Source of the DNA: Pseudomonas putida
Lineage (GTDB): Bacteria; Pseudomonadota; Gammaproteobacteria; Pseudomonadales; Pseudomonadaceae
Direction: 5' to 3'
DNA length: 64,000 nt
Assembly: GCA_029953615.1 (NCBI GenBank)
Contig: CP124529.1
Span: 5,234,494-5,298,493 of the forward strand
Of the stretch, positions 11,225 to 20,074 are shown piece by piece; position 1 is the first letter of the stretch, and each line of letters opens with the position of its first letter. The notes beneath the pieces were generated by a model, which ran no database searches, was not told where the DNA came from, and saw only the letters and a list, made by a program, of their open reading frames with translations. The position numbers were made by a program, and so were the translations under genes.

Positions 11225-11959
11225 TCACTGCCCGCCCCGGCGGTACCGCAAGGTGCGCAGCAGGAACAACGGGTTGCCCACCACGTAGCGCATGAACAAA
11301 CGCTTGGGCTCGCGCCACAGCCGGTACAGCCACTCCCCGCCCAACCGCCGCAGCCACTCGGGCGCCCGGTTGACCTTGCCGCCGAGAAAATCCAGGATCG
11401 CACCGCCGCACACGATCAGGCACGGCCCGCCAGTGGCCGCCAGCCTCGCCGCCACTGCCTCCTGCCGGGGCATGCCCATGCCCAGCACGATCAGCTCCGG
11501 TTGCAGCTCCCTGGCCAGCTGCAGGTAGCTGTCGACGCTGGCAAAGCCATCGTGAACCGACACCGGCAGCACCCCGTACAGGGCAGCGCTGCGCTGCGCG
11601 GCCTGGTCCAGGTAAGGTTGCCGAGTGCCCCAGAAAGCGACCCGCCGCCCCCGGTAGGCGGCCATGAGCCTGGGAATGAAGTCGGTACCATTCATGTTGA
11701 GCCCGGGTTCAAGCCCCAGCCGGCGATACAGGATCGCCATGCCGGAGCCATCGCGCAGCAGCACGTCGGCAGCAGACAGTGCCTGGTGGTATGCACCATC
11801 GCGTACCACCAGGTTCATTGCATGGGCATTGACGAAGCCCAGCACGGTCGGCACCTGCGGGGTGGCAAGCCTGTCGAGCAGCTGCTGCGCGGCAGCGGCA
11901 TCAGGCACCACGTCGAGCTTGCCGACCAGGGTATTCCAGCGTTTCTGCCACTCTGCCAT
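11225..11959 (-). CDS. WecG/TagA/CpsF-family glycosyltransferase
   Basis: This 244-residue protein carries the family's core: FVNAHAMNLVVRDGAYHQAL, then VLLRDGSGMAILYRRLGL, FWGTRQPYLDQAAQ, and ELIVLGMGMPRQE. These enzymes add N-acetylmannosaminuronic acid, N-acetylmannosamine or related sugars to lipid-linked intermediates at the cytoplasmic face. The start codon overlaps the stop of the upstream GT2 gene by one base, indicating translational coupling. The donor sugar is not predictable. Confidence 0.9.
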   Translation of the reverse strand: MAEWQKRWNTLVGKLDVVPDAAAAQQLLDRLATPQVPTVLGFVNAHAMNLVVRDGAYHQALSAADVLLRDGSGMAILYRRLGLEPGLNMNGTDFIPRLMAAYRGRRVAFWGTRQPYLDQAAQRSAALYGVLPVSVHDGFASVDSYLQLARELQPELIVLGMGMPRQEAVAARLAATGGPCLIVCGGAILDFLGGKVNRAPEWLRRLGGEWLYRLWREPKRLFMRYVVGNPLFLLRTLRYRRGGQ

Positions 11960-13146
11960 CAGCCTTCATCCCGTTTCGAACGTACCCATTCAACCTGGCG
12001 CTTGATCACAAACCGCAGATACAAGGGGACCTTCCTTGCGACGTAAAACGGCGCATACAGCAACACGGAAAACGGGATCAGTTCGCGACAGAAGCGCGCC
12101 CAGGCCAGCACGATGGCAAGGCCCAGCAATGCCAGCGCGCAAAGGGCGATCCACGCCGGTGCCGCCAGGCCGAACAGCAGGTACGCCAGCCAGGCCACCA
12201 GGTTGAGCCCGAGCAGGGCCAGTACCAGCAACGCCAGGGGCGGCACCAGCAGGTCCAGGGTCATGGCCAGCAGGCTGCTGTTACGCTGGGTGATTGCGAC
12301 CAGCGCACGCCTGGGCGCATCGGCCAGCATCAAGCCCAGATGCCCATGCTCCCAGCGCGTGCGCTGGCTAGCCAGGCCTTGCTGGCCGGCCGGGAACTGG
12401 CTGCTGACCACCGCCTCAGGGCAGAACACTGGGGGCTTGCCCTGTTGGCACAGGTCCAGGCCCAGCTTCACATCCTCTACCAGGTGCCCGTTGGCCAGGT
12501 CGATCAAGGCCAGGTCATGCCAGCCGAACGCCATGCCCGCGCCCATCAACTGGCAAGGCAGGCCCAGCCGTGCCCAGCCACGCGGGCGCACCAGGTTCTT
12601 TACCCGCCAGGCGAACTCGGCAACCTGCACCTTAAGCCCAGCCCCAGCCGGTGCACGCATCAGGTACAGTGCCTGTACCGGGCGGTCGACCTCACGGCAG
12701 CGCCGCGCCAGACGCTCGATTGCCCACTCGCCCACCTGGCAATCGGCGTCCACCACGATCACCACCTCGGGTGGCTGCCCGGCCAGGTGGCGCACGCCAA
12801 AGTCGAGGGCGTAGCCCTTGCCGCGCAACTGTGCGTCGTGGCGTTCCACCACTTCGGCACCAGCCTCGCGCGCCAGCCGCGCAGTGTCGTCCGTGCAGTT
12901 GTCCGCCACCACCAGCAAGCGGTCGCCAGGGCGCAACTGCGGAACAATGCTCGCCAGCGTGGCACGAATGATCGAAGCCTCGTCATGGGCTGGCACCAGT
13001 ACTGCCACCTGCGGACGAGCATGGCTGCCCAAGGGCTGAACACGCGCCGGCAGGCAGGCCATCAGCACCTGCAGCAACAGCAGCAGCACCGGCAACAGGA
13101 CGAGGGCCGCCACCACACCCAATAACCCAGCCAATACACTCATCAT
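11959..13146 (-). CDS. Membrane glycosyltransferase family 2
   Basis: This 395-residue GT-A fold enzyme starts with one transmembrane segment, then has the nucleotide-binding stretch VAVLVPAHDEASIIRATLAS, and VVVDADCQVGEWAIERL holding the DxD-type metal site (DAD). SSQFPAGQQGLASQRTRWEH corresponds to the (Q/R)xxRW-like motif of processive GT2 enzymes. The C-terminus has two to three further hydrophobic segments. It is likely to be inner-membrane and to add a sugar to the EPS repeat. It overlaps the upstream GT4 gene by four bases (ATGA). The QxxRW-like motif hints at beta-linkage chemistry, but non-processive family members have it too. Confidence 0.88.
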   Translation of the reverse strand: MMSVLAGLLGVVAALVLLPVLLLLLQVLMACLPARVQPLGSHARPQVAVLVPAHDEASIIRATLASIVPQLRPGDRLLVVADNCTDDTARLAREAGAEVVERHDAQLRGKGYALDFGVRHLAGQPPEVVIVVDADCQVGEWAIERLARRCREVDRPVQALYLMRAPAGAGLKVQVAEFAWRVKNLVRPRGWARLGLPCQLMGAGMAFGWHDLALIDLANGHLVEDVKLGLDLCQQGKPPVFCPEAVVSSQFPAGQQGLASQRTRWEHGHLGLMLADAPRRALVAITQRNSSLLAMTLDLLVPPLALLVLALLGLNLVAWLAYLLFGLAAPAWIALCALALLGLAIVLAWARFCRELIPFSVLLYAPFYVARKVPLYLRFVIKRQVEWVRSKRDEG

Positions 13147-14345
13147 GCGGACACCTTGAAGTAGCCGGCCAACCTGGCCGCCTCGGTATCGATGTCATGC
13201 CGTTGCAGTACCCGCTGGCGAGCCGCCTCGCCCATGCTCTGCAGCACTTCGGCGGGCTGCGCCAGGCACTCGGCCATGGCCGCCGCCAGCTCGTCCACGG
13301 CGCCGGCGGGGAACAACCAGCCGTTCTCGCCCGGCCGCACCAGCTCGGGAATGCCGGCCACGTAAGTGGTCAGCACTGGCCGGCGCAAGGCCATGGCCTC
13401 CATGATCACCACCGGTAAACCCTCGGCAAAGCTGGGTAGCACCAGCGCGCGGGCGGCGAGGATTTCCTCGCGCACCTGTGCGCTGCTGATCCAGCCCGTG
13501 ATGCGCACCTGCTGCTGCAAGCCATGCCGTGCAATCAACGCCTCGATCTGCCCACGCATTTCACCGTCGCCGGCCAGCACCAGCTCGCAGGCGATCGACC
13601 GGCCGGCCAGTACCCGCACGGCCTCGAGCAACAGCAGCTGGCCTTTCTGCTCGCACAGGCGGCCGACGCAGACCAGGCGCGGTGCCGTGGGCACGCTGAC
13701 CGGTGCCACCTCATGGAAACTGCGCTCAAGGCCACAATGCACCACCTTCACCTTGGCCCAGTGATCATGTGCCACCCAGCGAAACAACTGGCTGCGCCCG
13801 TACGAGCTGACCGCCGCGACAAATGCAGCACGCCGCACCTTCTCGCCCATGTGCAGGAACTGCGGCTTGTCGAACTCCTCCGGCCCGTGCACGGTAAAGC
13901 TGTAGGCTGGCCCGCCCAGCACGTTGGCCAGCATCACCACCTCGGTGGAATTGGTGCCGAAATGCGCATGCACATGTTTTGCCTCGCCTGCCTGCAACCA
14001 CTGCAGTACCTGACAGGCTTCGGCCAGGTAGACCAGGTGGTAGGGCCAGGCGCGGTCGGCCCGCAGGCCAAGGCGCATGGCCAGCCATAGCGCCCGGAAG
14101 AACCGCCGCGGTTGCGCGCGCAGCACTTGCCAGGCCGGTGCCAGCAAGCCTTTGACGCCACGCTGCAGCACATAGCGGGTTCTGGCTCGTTCGCTCGCGT
14201 CCTCGGCGTCCTGCAACTCGGCGTCCCACCCGCGCAGCGCAATGCGCTGCACCTCTACCCCCTGGCGCTCCAGCGCCAGGATTTCGCGGCGGATGAAACT
14301 GTGGCTGACCTTCGGGTACTGGTTTATGAAGTAAGCAATGCGCAT
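13143..14345 (-). CDS. Glycosyltransferase family 4 (group 1)
   Basis: This 400-residue GT-B enzyme begins MRIAYFINQYPKVSHSFIRR, characteristic of the EPS GT4 group (colanic-acid WcaL-like). The C-terminal donor domain shows RLVCVGRLCEQKGQLLLLEA, and LVLPSFAEGLPVVIMEAMAL carries the EX7E-type retaining-transferase signature. I chose the ATG at 14345, five codons inside the longer frame, because the family starts at this MRIAYF. It is part of the EPS operon and overlaps the following GT2 gene by four bases. Confidence 0.9.
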   Translation of the reverse strand: MRIAYFINQYPKVSHSFIRREILALERQGVEVQRIALRGWDAELQDAEDASERARTRYVLQRGVKGLLAPAWQVLRAQPRRFFRALWLAMRLGLRADRAWPYHLVYLAEACQVLQWLQAGEAKHVHAHFGTNSTEVVMLANVLGGPAYSFTVHGPEEFDKPQFLHMGEKVRRAAFVAAVSSYGRSQLFRWVAHDHWAKVKVVHCGLERSFHEVAPVSVPTAPRLVCVGRLCEQKGQLLLLEAVRVLAGRSIACELVLAGDGEMRGQIEALIARHGLQQQVRITGWISSAQVREEILAARALVLPSFAEGLPVVIMEAMALRRPVLTTYVAGIPELVRPGENGWLFPAGAVDELAAAMAECLAQPAEVLQSMGEAARQRVLQRHDIDTEAARLAGYFKVSA

Positions 14346-14380
14346 AGGAATCCAGATCAAGACCCGCGTAGTGAACCTTC

Positions 14381-14400
14381 GGCCCTGCCGCGGCAGGGCC
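14381..14400. other. Perfect 20-bp palindrome between EPS genes
   Basis: GGCCCTGCCGCGGCAGGGCC is a perfect inverted repeat placed between the DUF535 gene stop (14406) and the GT4 start (14345) on the minus strand. It has no T-tract. It may be an RNA hairpin that lowers expression of downstream genes, a protein-binding site, or part of a decayed repeat. Confidence 0.5.
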
Positions 14401-14405
14401 GGCCA

Positions 14406-15410
14406 TTACTTCAGGCTGTCGACAACCGGTGGCCGGCGCCCCGCCGCTACCACCTCGTCAGATGCATCCCCCTGTTCCTCTTGTAGTCCAAGCGTGTGAC
14501 CGCTGCCTGGCAACGCGGCCTGCAAGCGGGCAAAAATCTTGTCGAGCAGCGCCTGGCGACGGCGGTACATTGCCCGTTTCTTCGCCGGAATATCCTGTTC
14601 CGCCCGCTGCGCCGCAGCCAGCGGAAGGGCGAAGAAGTCAGCATGGTTCGATGCCGTAGCGCCGTGCTCCAGCCAGATCAGGTCGTAATTGGCCGCCAGG
14701 TCCTGGCCTTTGTCGTTGCCAAAATACGCGTGCCGATGGTGGCGGCAGGCGTCACTGACGGCATACAGATGCACCACGCCCAGCGTCCTGGCCAGGCACT
14801 TCAATGCCTCCAGCAGCAGGCTGCGCGGGCGCAGCCCTTCGAAATCCTTGGTCAGGTCGCGGTAGATGGCCAGTGACGTTTCGCTGTCGATCCCCTTGTG
14901 GATGCCCTGCACGGCACCGATGAACAGGCACAGTTCGCCCTGGCTGCGGCACAGGCTGAATGCCAGGGATGCCACGCGCAGGTCGCCCTGGAACAGGTTC
15001 AATACCAGCTCGCCTTCGCGCTTGAACCAGATCGGCCGGTCCAGGACCAGGCGACAGGCCGGCGAATGGCTGGACAGCTCGCACAGCGTCAGGCTTTCGT
15101 CCCGCCCCAGCAGCAACAGCGCCGGAAACTGCCCGGCCAGCACTTCGAAGTGCGAAGCCACCACCTCCAGGCGCTGCGGGGCCTGCCAGCATTTGCTGAG
15201 GTAAGGCCACTGCACGACACCGATGCAATCCACCCCCAGCCGCTGCAAACCTTGCTGGCCCAGCGCCGCCGTCATGCGCCGCAGGAACGCCTTCAGCTCA
15301 GGCCATTGCCTGGCAATCTGCAGCGTCAACTTGCACTTGTTGTTCAGCGCCCGCAACGAATAGCCCGGTTGCAAGGTAAACACGCTTCTCACGATCGTGC
15401 CGAGCATCAT
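14406..15410 (-). CDS. DUF535 (VirK/YbjX-like) protein in the EPS operon
   Basis: This 334-residue protein matches the VirK/YbjX/DUF535 family. Visible blocks are SLAFSLCRSQGELCLFIGAV followed by GIHKG, and VHLYAVSDACRHHRHAYFGN. No signal peptide or membrane segment is evident. Family members in enteric bacteria are linked to envelope stress and virulence-surface phenotypes, but no biochemical activity is established. It lies between a GT4 and a GT2 gene with a 9-bp gap to the latter, so it is surely co-transcribed with EPS genes. Its C-terminus is basic and low-complexity. Confidence 0.75.
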   Translation of the reverse strand: MMLGTIVRSVFTLQPGYSLRALNNKCKLTLQIARQWPELKAFLRRMTAALGQQGLQRLGVDCIGVVQWPYLSKCWQAPQRLEVVASHFEVLAGQFPALLLLGRDESLTLCELSSHSPACRLVLDRPIWFKREGELVLNLFQGDLRVASLAFSLCRSQGELCLFIGAVQGIHKGIDSETSLAIYRDLTKDFEGLRPRSLLLEALKCLARTLGVVHLYAVSDACRHHRHAYFGNDKGQDLAANYDLIWLEHGATASNHADFFALPLAAAQRAEQDIPAKKRAMYRRRQALLDKIFARLQAALPGSGHTLGLQEEQGDASDEVVAAGRRPPVVDSLK

Positions 15411-15419
15411 GGGCCTCTC

Positions 15420-16406
15420 TCACTTGTACTCGATCAACGTCGGTTTGCCGGCCGCGATGCGGTGGCGCAAGAACTTCAGTTGCCCGAGCATTTCCGGGAA
15501 CTTGCCCAAGACCAGAAACACCGCCTGTAGCCAGTTCTCCCGCACCGACTTGCCACCACGGCGAGCCAGGCGTACCACCTGCAGCGGGTAGACCAGCAGC
15601 AACAGTAGACACCAGCCACCCAGCAGCAGGCAGGCCAGCAGGATCACCAACGGGATACCCAGGCCCCACAGCCAGGCACGGCGTGATTCGCGCAGCCAGT
15701 GCCGTTCCGGCGCCTGGCCATGCAGGTAGGCCCCTTCGGCGTAGGCGTGGCCAGCACGCAGGCTACGCCGCCACCATTGGCTGAAACGGGTCATGGCAGC
15801 GTCGTGCAGGGTCATCTCGGCGTCCAGGCGCCAGACCTTCCAACCCTTTGCCCGCAAGCGCACACACAGCTCGGGCTCTTCTCCGGCGATCAGCTCCGGG
15901 CGAAAGCCGCCAACAGCAGCCAAGGCATCTACCCGCATCAGGGCATCGCCACCACACGCCTTGGCCTCGCCGACGGGGGTGTCCCACTCCAGGTCGCACA
16001 ACAGGTTGTACACCGAGCGCTGGGGGAAGCGCTCGCGCCGACGGCCACACACCACTGCCACGTCGGGATGTTCATCGAGAAACGCCTGCGCCGCGGCCAG
16101 CCAGCCGCCATCCACCTCGCAATCGCCATCGACGAACTGCACCCACCGCATCGTCGGCAGCCGCTGCTGCAAGGCGCAAAAGCCTTCGTTGCGTGCGCGT
16201 GCGGCAGTGAACGGTGTGCCCATGTCCAGCATCAGTACCTCTACTCCCAGGCTGCGGGCCAGCTGCGGTGAACCATCGCTGGAGCCCGAGTCGACGTACA
16301 TGACCTTGTCCGCACCCTGCAGCAGCGAGTTCAGGCAACGCGCCAGGCGCTGGCCTTCGTTGCGGCCAATCACCACCACACCGATCCCACTCGCCATGGG
16401 GCTCAC
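15420..16406 (-). CDS. Glycosyltransferase family 2 with C-terminal membrane segment
   Basis: This 328-residue GT-A enzyme starts with GIGVVVIGRNEGQRLARCLN, has the donor-binding VMYVDSGSSDGSPQLARSLG and the metal-binding VQFVDGDCEVDGGWL (DGD). EEPELCVRLRAKGWKVWRLD matches the conserved ED motif of family 2 enzymes. Near residue 250 there is a hydrophobic stretch, LGIPLVILLACLLLGGWCLL, probably an inner-membrane anchor. Its start overlaps the stop of the acetyltransferase gene by four bases. Confidence 0.88.
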   Translation of the reverse strand: MSPMASGIGVVVIGRNEGQRLARCLNSLLQGADKVMYVDSGSSDGSPQLARSLGVEVLMLDMGTPFTAARARNEGFCALQQRLPTMRWVQFVDGDCEVDGGWLAAAQAFLDEHPDVAVVCGRRRERFPQRSVYNLLCDLEWDTPVGEAKACGGDALMRVDALAAVGGFRPELIAGEEPELCVRLRAKGWKVWRLDAEMTLHDAAMTRFSQWWRRSLRAGHAYAEGAYLHGQAPERHWLRESRRAWLWGLGIPLVILLACLLLGGWCLLLLLVYPLQVVRLARRGGKSVRENWLQAVFLVLGKFPEMLGQLKFLRHRIAAGKPTLIEYK

Positions 16407-16927
16407 TCGACGGGTGCCGTGGCGGCCGGTTGCCTGGCCTTGATGATCGCCGGCACCCCCACCGCCAGCGAGTTGTCCGGCACATCCACCAACACCACGG
16501 CATTGGCACCGATGATCACGTTGTTGCCGATGCGGATGCTGCCCAGCACCTTGGCCCCGGTGCCAATATCGACGTTGTTGCCGAACACCGGTGCAATGGG
16601 CTCGTTGACGTTCTTCAGGCCCACCACCACGCCGTTGCGAATGCGGCAGTCATCGCCGAACCGGGCATAGCCGCTGATGACGATGCCGCCAAAATGGTCG
16701 ATGACGAAGTTGCGGCCGATCACCGCTTCGCACGGCAGCTCCACACCGGTGATGATCTGCACGAACTTGAACAGGATCTTGTAGATGAACGAAAACAGCT
16801 TGCGCAGCAGTGCCGGACGCACGCCATAGCGCCATCGGCCGAAACGGTACACCAGCAATACCCAGAAGCCCTGGGCGCCCCAGTCGCCGCCATGGGCACG
16901 CAGGTCGGCACGTATGTTCTCGAACAT
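16403..16927 (-). CDS. Serine O-acetyltransferase-like hexapeptide acyltransferase
   Basis: This 174-residue protein has a left-handed beta-helix: repeats such as VLGSIRIGNNVIIGANAVVL, preceded by VIGRNFVIDHFGGIVISGYA with the catalytic-type His of CysE-like transferases. The N-terminal MFENIRADLRAHGGDWGAQG resembles short CysE-type EPS acetyltransferases. In this setting it probably O-acetylates an EPS sugar rather than making O-acetylserine, but the sequence cannot separate the two. I chose the ATG at 16927; the frame upstream of it is an out-of-frame shadow of the GT2 gene. Confidence 0.85.
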   Translation of the reverse strand: MFENIRADLRAHGGDWGAQGFWVLLVYRFGRWRYGVRPALLRKLFSFIYKILFKFVQIITGVELPCEAVIGRNFVIDHFGGIVISGYARFGDDCRIRNGVVVGLKNVNEPIAPVFGNNVDIGTGAKVLGSIRIGNNVIIGANAVVLVDVPDNSLAVGVPAIIKARQPAATAPVE

Positions 16928-16935
16928 GGCTTTAC

Positions 16936-17892
16936 CTACCTTGTCGGTTGGCTGGCGTACCGGGTCTTGAACAACAGAGACCAGGTCGTCCGGCAATGAC
17001 GCCAGCAGGCCTGTATTGCGCCCCGGCCGCGTCGTTTCAACAGCGCCTTGAGTGCCAGCACCAGGTCGCCCAGGGTGACCAGCAGCATGTGCAAGGCAAG
17101 CCCCGCCAGCCCGTGATGCTTGCGAAAGTACAGCAGCTCGCTTTCGATCTGGTATGACGAGATCTGCCGGCTGGCCGCCTCCAGTTCGGCCACCGATCTG
17201 GAGCTTTCCCCTCCGATGTGCACTACCGTGGTATAGGGGTAGAACACCACTTTCCAGCCGGCCGCCTTCACCCGCTTGCAGTGGTCGACCTCCTCGTAAT
17301 AAAGAAAGTAGCGCGGGTCGAACAGGCCCACCTGGTCCAGCACTTCGCGGCGCACCAGGTAGAAGCAGCCCGGCAGCCAGTCGCACTCGCGGACCGAGGC
17401 GTGGTCCCAGTTCATTTCGTCGACCATCTTCAAGCCCGGGAAAAAGCGCCCCAGCCCGGTTCGCCCGACGAACACGTTGAGCGGTGTGGGGAAGTAGCGG
17501 CAGCTGGGCTGCAAATCGCCGTCGCGGCCTTCCAGGCGCACCCCCAGCACCCCGCACTCGGGGTGGGCATCCATGTAGTCGAGGGTTTTCTGCAGTGAGT
17601 CGGCGGCAACGAAGGCATCGGTATTCAGCAGCAAGGCGTACCTGCCCTTCAGGTGCGCCAGCAACTGGTTGTTGGCCCGGCCGAACCCCACGTTTTGCGA
17701 GTTGCTCAGCAGCAGCGCTTGCGGGCACACCTCGGCCAGGCGCTGCAGCGAGTCATCGACCGAGGCGTTGTCCACCACCAGGTAGCTGGCGAGCCGTTCG
17801 CTGTCGGCCCGGCGCAGTGCATCGAACATCGGCTGCAGCAGCCCGGCCGTGTTGAAGTTGACCACCATGACGTCCACCGGTTTGCTAGCCAT
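16936..17892 (-). CDS. Glycosyltransferase family 2, rhamnosyltransferase-like
   Basis: This 318-residue enzyme starts MASKPVDVMVVNFNTAGLLQ. It has VVDNASVDDSLQRL, ALLLNTDAFV (the DxD-like metal site) and YFLYYEEVDHCKRVKAAGWK with the EEVD motif of WbbL-type rhamnosyltransferases. HIGGESSRS follows, which also fits that group. This makes rhamnose or a related deoxysugar the best guess for its donor, although donor specificity is weakly predicted. It overlaps the upstream acyltransferase gene by eight bases. Confidence 0.88.
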   Translation of the reverse strand: MASKPVDVMVVNFNTAGLLQPMFDALRRADSERLASYLVVDNASVDDSLQRLAEVCPQALLLSNSQNVGFGRANNQLLAHLKGRYALLLNTDAFVAADSLQKTLDYMDAHPECGVLGVRLEGRDGDLQPSCRYFPTPLNVFVGRTGLGRFFPGLKMVDEMNWDHASVRECDWLPGCFYLVRREVLDQVGLFDPRYFLYYEEVDHCKRVKAAGWKVVFYPYTTVVHIGGESSRSVAELEAASRQISSYQIESELLYFRKHHGLAGLALHMLLVTLGDLVLALKALLKRRGRGAIQACWRHCRTTWSLLFKTRYASQPTR

Positions 17893-18502
17893 TGTTGCCG
17901 TCCCCGAAGAAATACTGGCGCCTTTGCGCCATCAGCTGCGGCTCCAGTTGCGGGTCGTAGGCACCATTGCGCTGCTTGACCAGGTCGATCCATGGGTAGG
18001 CTTCGCAACGTGCCTCAACCCGTTTGATCAACGCCTCGGTGGTGCATATGAACTCTGCAGGGTTGCCACCATACACCGTGCCCGGCGGCACATCCTTGGT
18101 CACCACGGCACCGGCGGCCACGATCGACTCAGGCCCGATGGTGACGCGAGGCATGACGATTGCACCGTGGCCGATGAAGCAATTGTCCTTGATGTCGATG
18201 AAACCGACCGAATCCAGATGCTTGCCGAAGCGATGTTCGATCAGCAGTACCACCCCGTCATGACCGATAAGGGTGCAGTCGGACAGCCCCACACTGTTGC
18301 CGATGCGAACCAGCGAAGGGTCAAGGAACTTGCAGCCTGTATTGACATAGAAGTTGCTGCCTACCGAGTGGAAGTTGCCCCAGCGGGCAAGGTAGGCCCC
18401 CCACTCAAGCCCTGACGGCTTGCAGAACCTCCTGTAGAAGGAGCTTCCTCGCCCCGTTGCATGGACATAGTGCGCCACTGCCTTGCGTATCCATCCCTTC
18501 AT
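17885..18502 (-). CDS. Hexapeptide-repeat acyltransferase (WbbJ-like)
   Basis: This protein of about 205 residues contains left-handed beta-helix repeats: GNSVGLSDCTLIGHDGVVLL, then IDIKDNCFIGHGAIVMPRVT, then IGPESIVAAGAVVTKDVPPG and TVYGGNPAEFI. These repeats and the glycine-rich end are typical of O-acetyltransferases acting on surface polysaccharides. I prefer the ATG at 18502 (MKGWIRKAVAHYV), which has GAGG eight bases upstream. A GTG/ATG at 18610/18607 would overlap the oxidoreductase stop by four bases and add 36 poorly conserved residues, so that start stays possible. It is the second acyltransferase of the locus. Confidence 0.82.
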   Translation of the reverse strand: MKGWIRKAVAHYVHATGRGSSFYRRFCKPSGLEWGAYLARWGNFHSVGSNFYVNTGCKFLDPSLVRIGNSVGLSDCTLIGHDGVVLLIEHRFGKHLDSVGFIDIKDNCFIGHGAIVMPRVTIGPESIVAAGAVVTKDVPPGTVYGGNPAEFICTTEALIKRVEARCEAYPWIDLVKQRNGAYDPQLEPQLMAQRRQYFFGDGNNG

Positions 18503-18606
18503 TCTGCCAGCCTCGCAATCAAAGCCATCTGGACTGTCCCTGAGGCGCATCCGGTCTCGTTCTTGTGGTGCTGACCGTCGCGCACTCAACCCATTTACAA
18601 CATGCA

Positions 18607-20074
18607 TCACGCCATGGCGTCGCTGGCCGCGCTCAGCCTGGCATCGAGGTGGTCGGCCAGGCGTACCGCAAACTGCAGCAGCGGCATGGTCGGATTGGAA
18701 GCGCCGCCCGTGGCAAAGATGCTGCTGCCAGCGACATAAAGATTTTCGGTACCAAACACCTTGCAGTTGGTATCGACAACACCGAACTGCGCCGAAGACG
18801 CCATGCGCGTGGTACCCATGTGATGGGCATGTGGCGACAACTTCAGCGGTATCGAGGTGTTGTAAACGAAGTCATTGAGCTTGATGAAGCCCAGGTCCAT
18901 GGCAGCCCACTGCTTGGCCAGTTCGCTACCGATGCACTTGATGGTGTGCCGGTCATCAGCGGTCAGGACCCAGTTGACATTGACCTTGGCCACGCCCAGT
19001 GCGTCCCTCTCCTCCAGCAGCGAAATACGGCTGTGCAGGTTGGGAAACTGCTCGATCATGGTGCTGATGACGCCATCACCGGGGCAGTTGAACTTGGCCA
19101 CGAAGGCGATCTTGCTGGCTACTCCCATGTCGCAGACCAGGTTCTCCAGAAAATGCTTCACCTCGGCAGTACGACCATAGGTTTGCACGTCAGCCAGCAC
19201 GGCGGCCCTGACGTTGCCCTTGCCTGCCTTGTATTCATCGACGAAAGCATCGGTGGTGTAGTACTCGCGCGGGTCAGGGGCCAGCCTCGAGTTGAGGATA
19301 AAGGTGCCAAGGTCAATGTTCAGATGCTCCATGAAGCAACCGCCTACCAGCCCGTCCTTGCTCACTATCCCCGCCGCCGCCAACGACTCGCTGTTGAGCA
19401 GTTGCCGGGCATTCTCGATGGCACCTGTAGCGAGTACGAAGTGTCTTGCAACCAGGCGCTGGCGATTGCACTCGTACATCGGAAAGCACGACTGCAGCCA
19501 GGTGACCGGAGGCCTGGTCGAACTCCAGGTTCACGCAATTGCAGTTGATGAATACGTCCAGGCCCTGGGTCTGCTCCAGGGCCGTGGCGTACTTCTGCGC
19601 AAAGCGCGTTGGCGGGCTCAGCAGAAAGCGGTCCGGCTCGAAGTCTCCGCCGTCCAGGCCATCATTCAACGCATGAAAGTCCGCCCCTGGCGGCAGGTCG
19701 ACGATATCCATGGCAGCAGGCAGGTAACCTGCGATCTCCGAATAAGGAATGGGCCAGCCAGGCAAGTCGCCAATGGGGGGAACTGCGAAATCCGAAGGGC
19801 TGAACGGCCGACAACGGCCGGCCCAATGGTTGGATGTGCCGCCCAGGTAACGCAGGCGAGCTTCCCCGGCATACAGCTCCAGGCCAGTGGATTCACACGC
19901 GTACAAGGCTTGCGAGTTCGCCGAGTATTCGCGCCCGCCACCTTCGGCAAGCAGGACGCTCCAGCCGGCGCCGGCCAGGCGCAGGCCCAGGGTGATACCG
20001 GCCGGGCCGGCGCCGATGATGCAGACATCGTAACTGTCGCGCAGCGCCTTCTGCTGCTGATAGTCCCTGATCAT
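18607..20074 (-). pseudogene. GMC-family FAD oxidoreductase, interrupted by one frame disruption
   Basis: The N-terminal frame starts MIRDYQQQKALRDSYDVCII at 20074 and shows the FAD dinucleotide motif GAGPAGITLGLRLAGAGWSV and RYLGGTSNHWAGRC. It loses frame near 19480, after AAVVLSD. The C-terminal frame resumes MYECNRQRLVARHFVLATGA, then IENARQLL, and ends with MGTTRM...NPTMPLL and a C-terminal His/Asn region typical of GMC oxidoreductases. Total length is one base over a multiple of three; dropping one base gives about 488 residues. The start overlaps the tiny TAT-signal gene by four bases. In the EPS locus it may oxidise a sugar in the periplasm, carried out by its TAT partner. I suspect a sequence error rather than true gene loss. 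Confidence 0.8.

Noticed and set aside
12340..13125. Long plus-strand frame opposite the GT2 gene
   Set aside because: It is an antisense shadow: the high-GC third positions produce His/Gln-rich translation with no domain, while the minus strand has clear GT2 motifs.
19480..19480. Programmed ribosomal frameshifting as explanation of the disrupted genes
   Set aside because: Six unrelated genes with no slippery heptamer or downstream structure in common; a uniform sequence error is the simpler reading.
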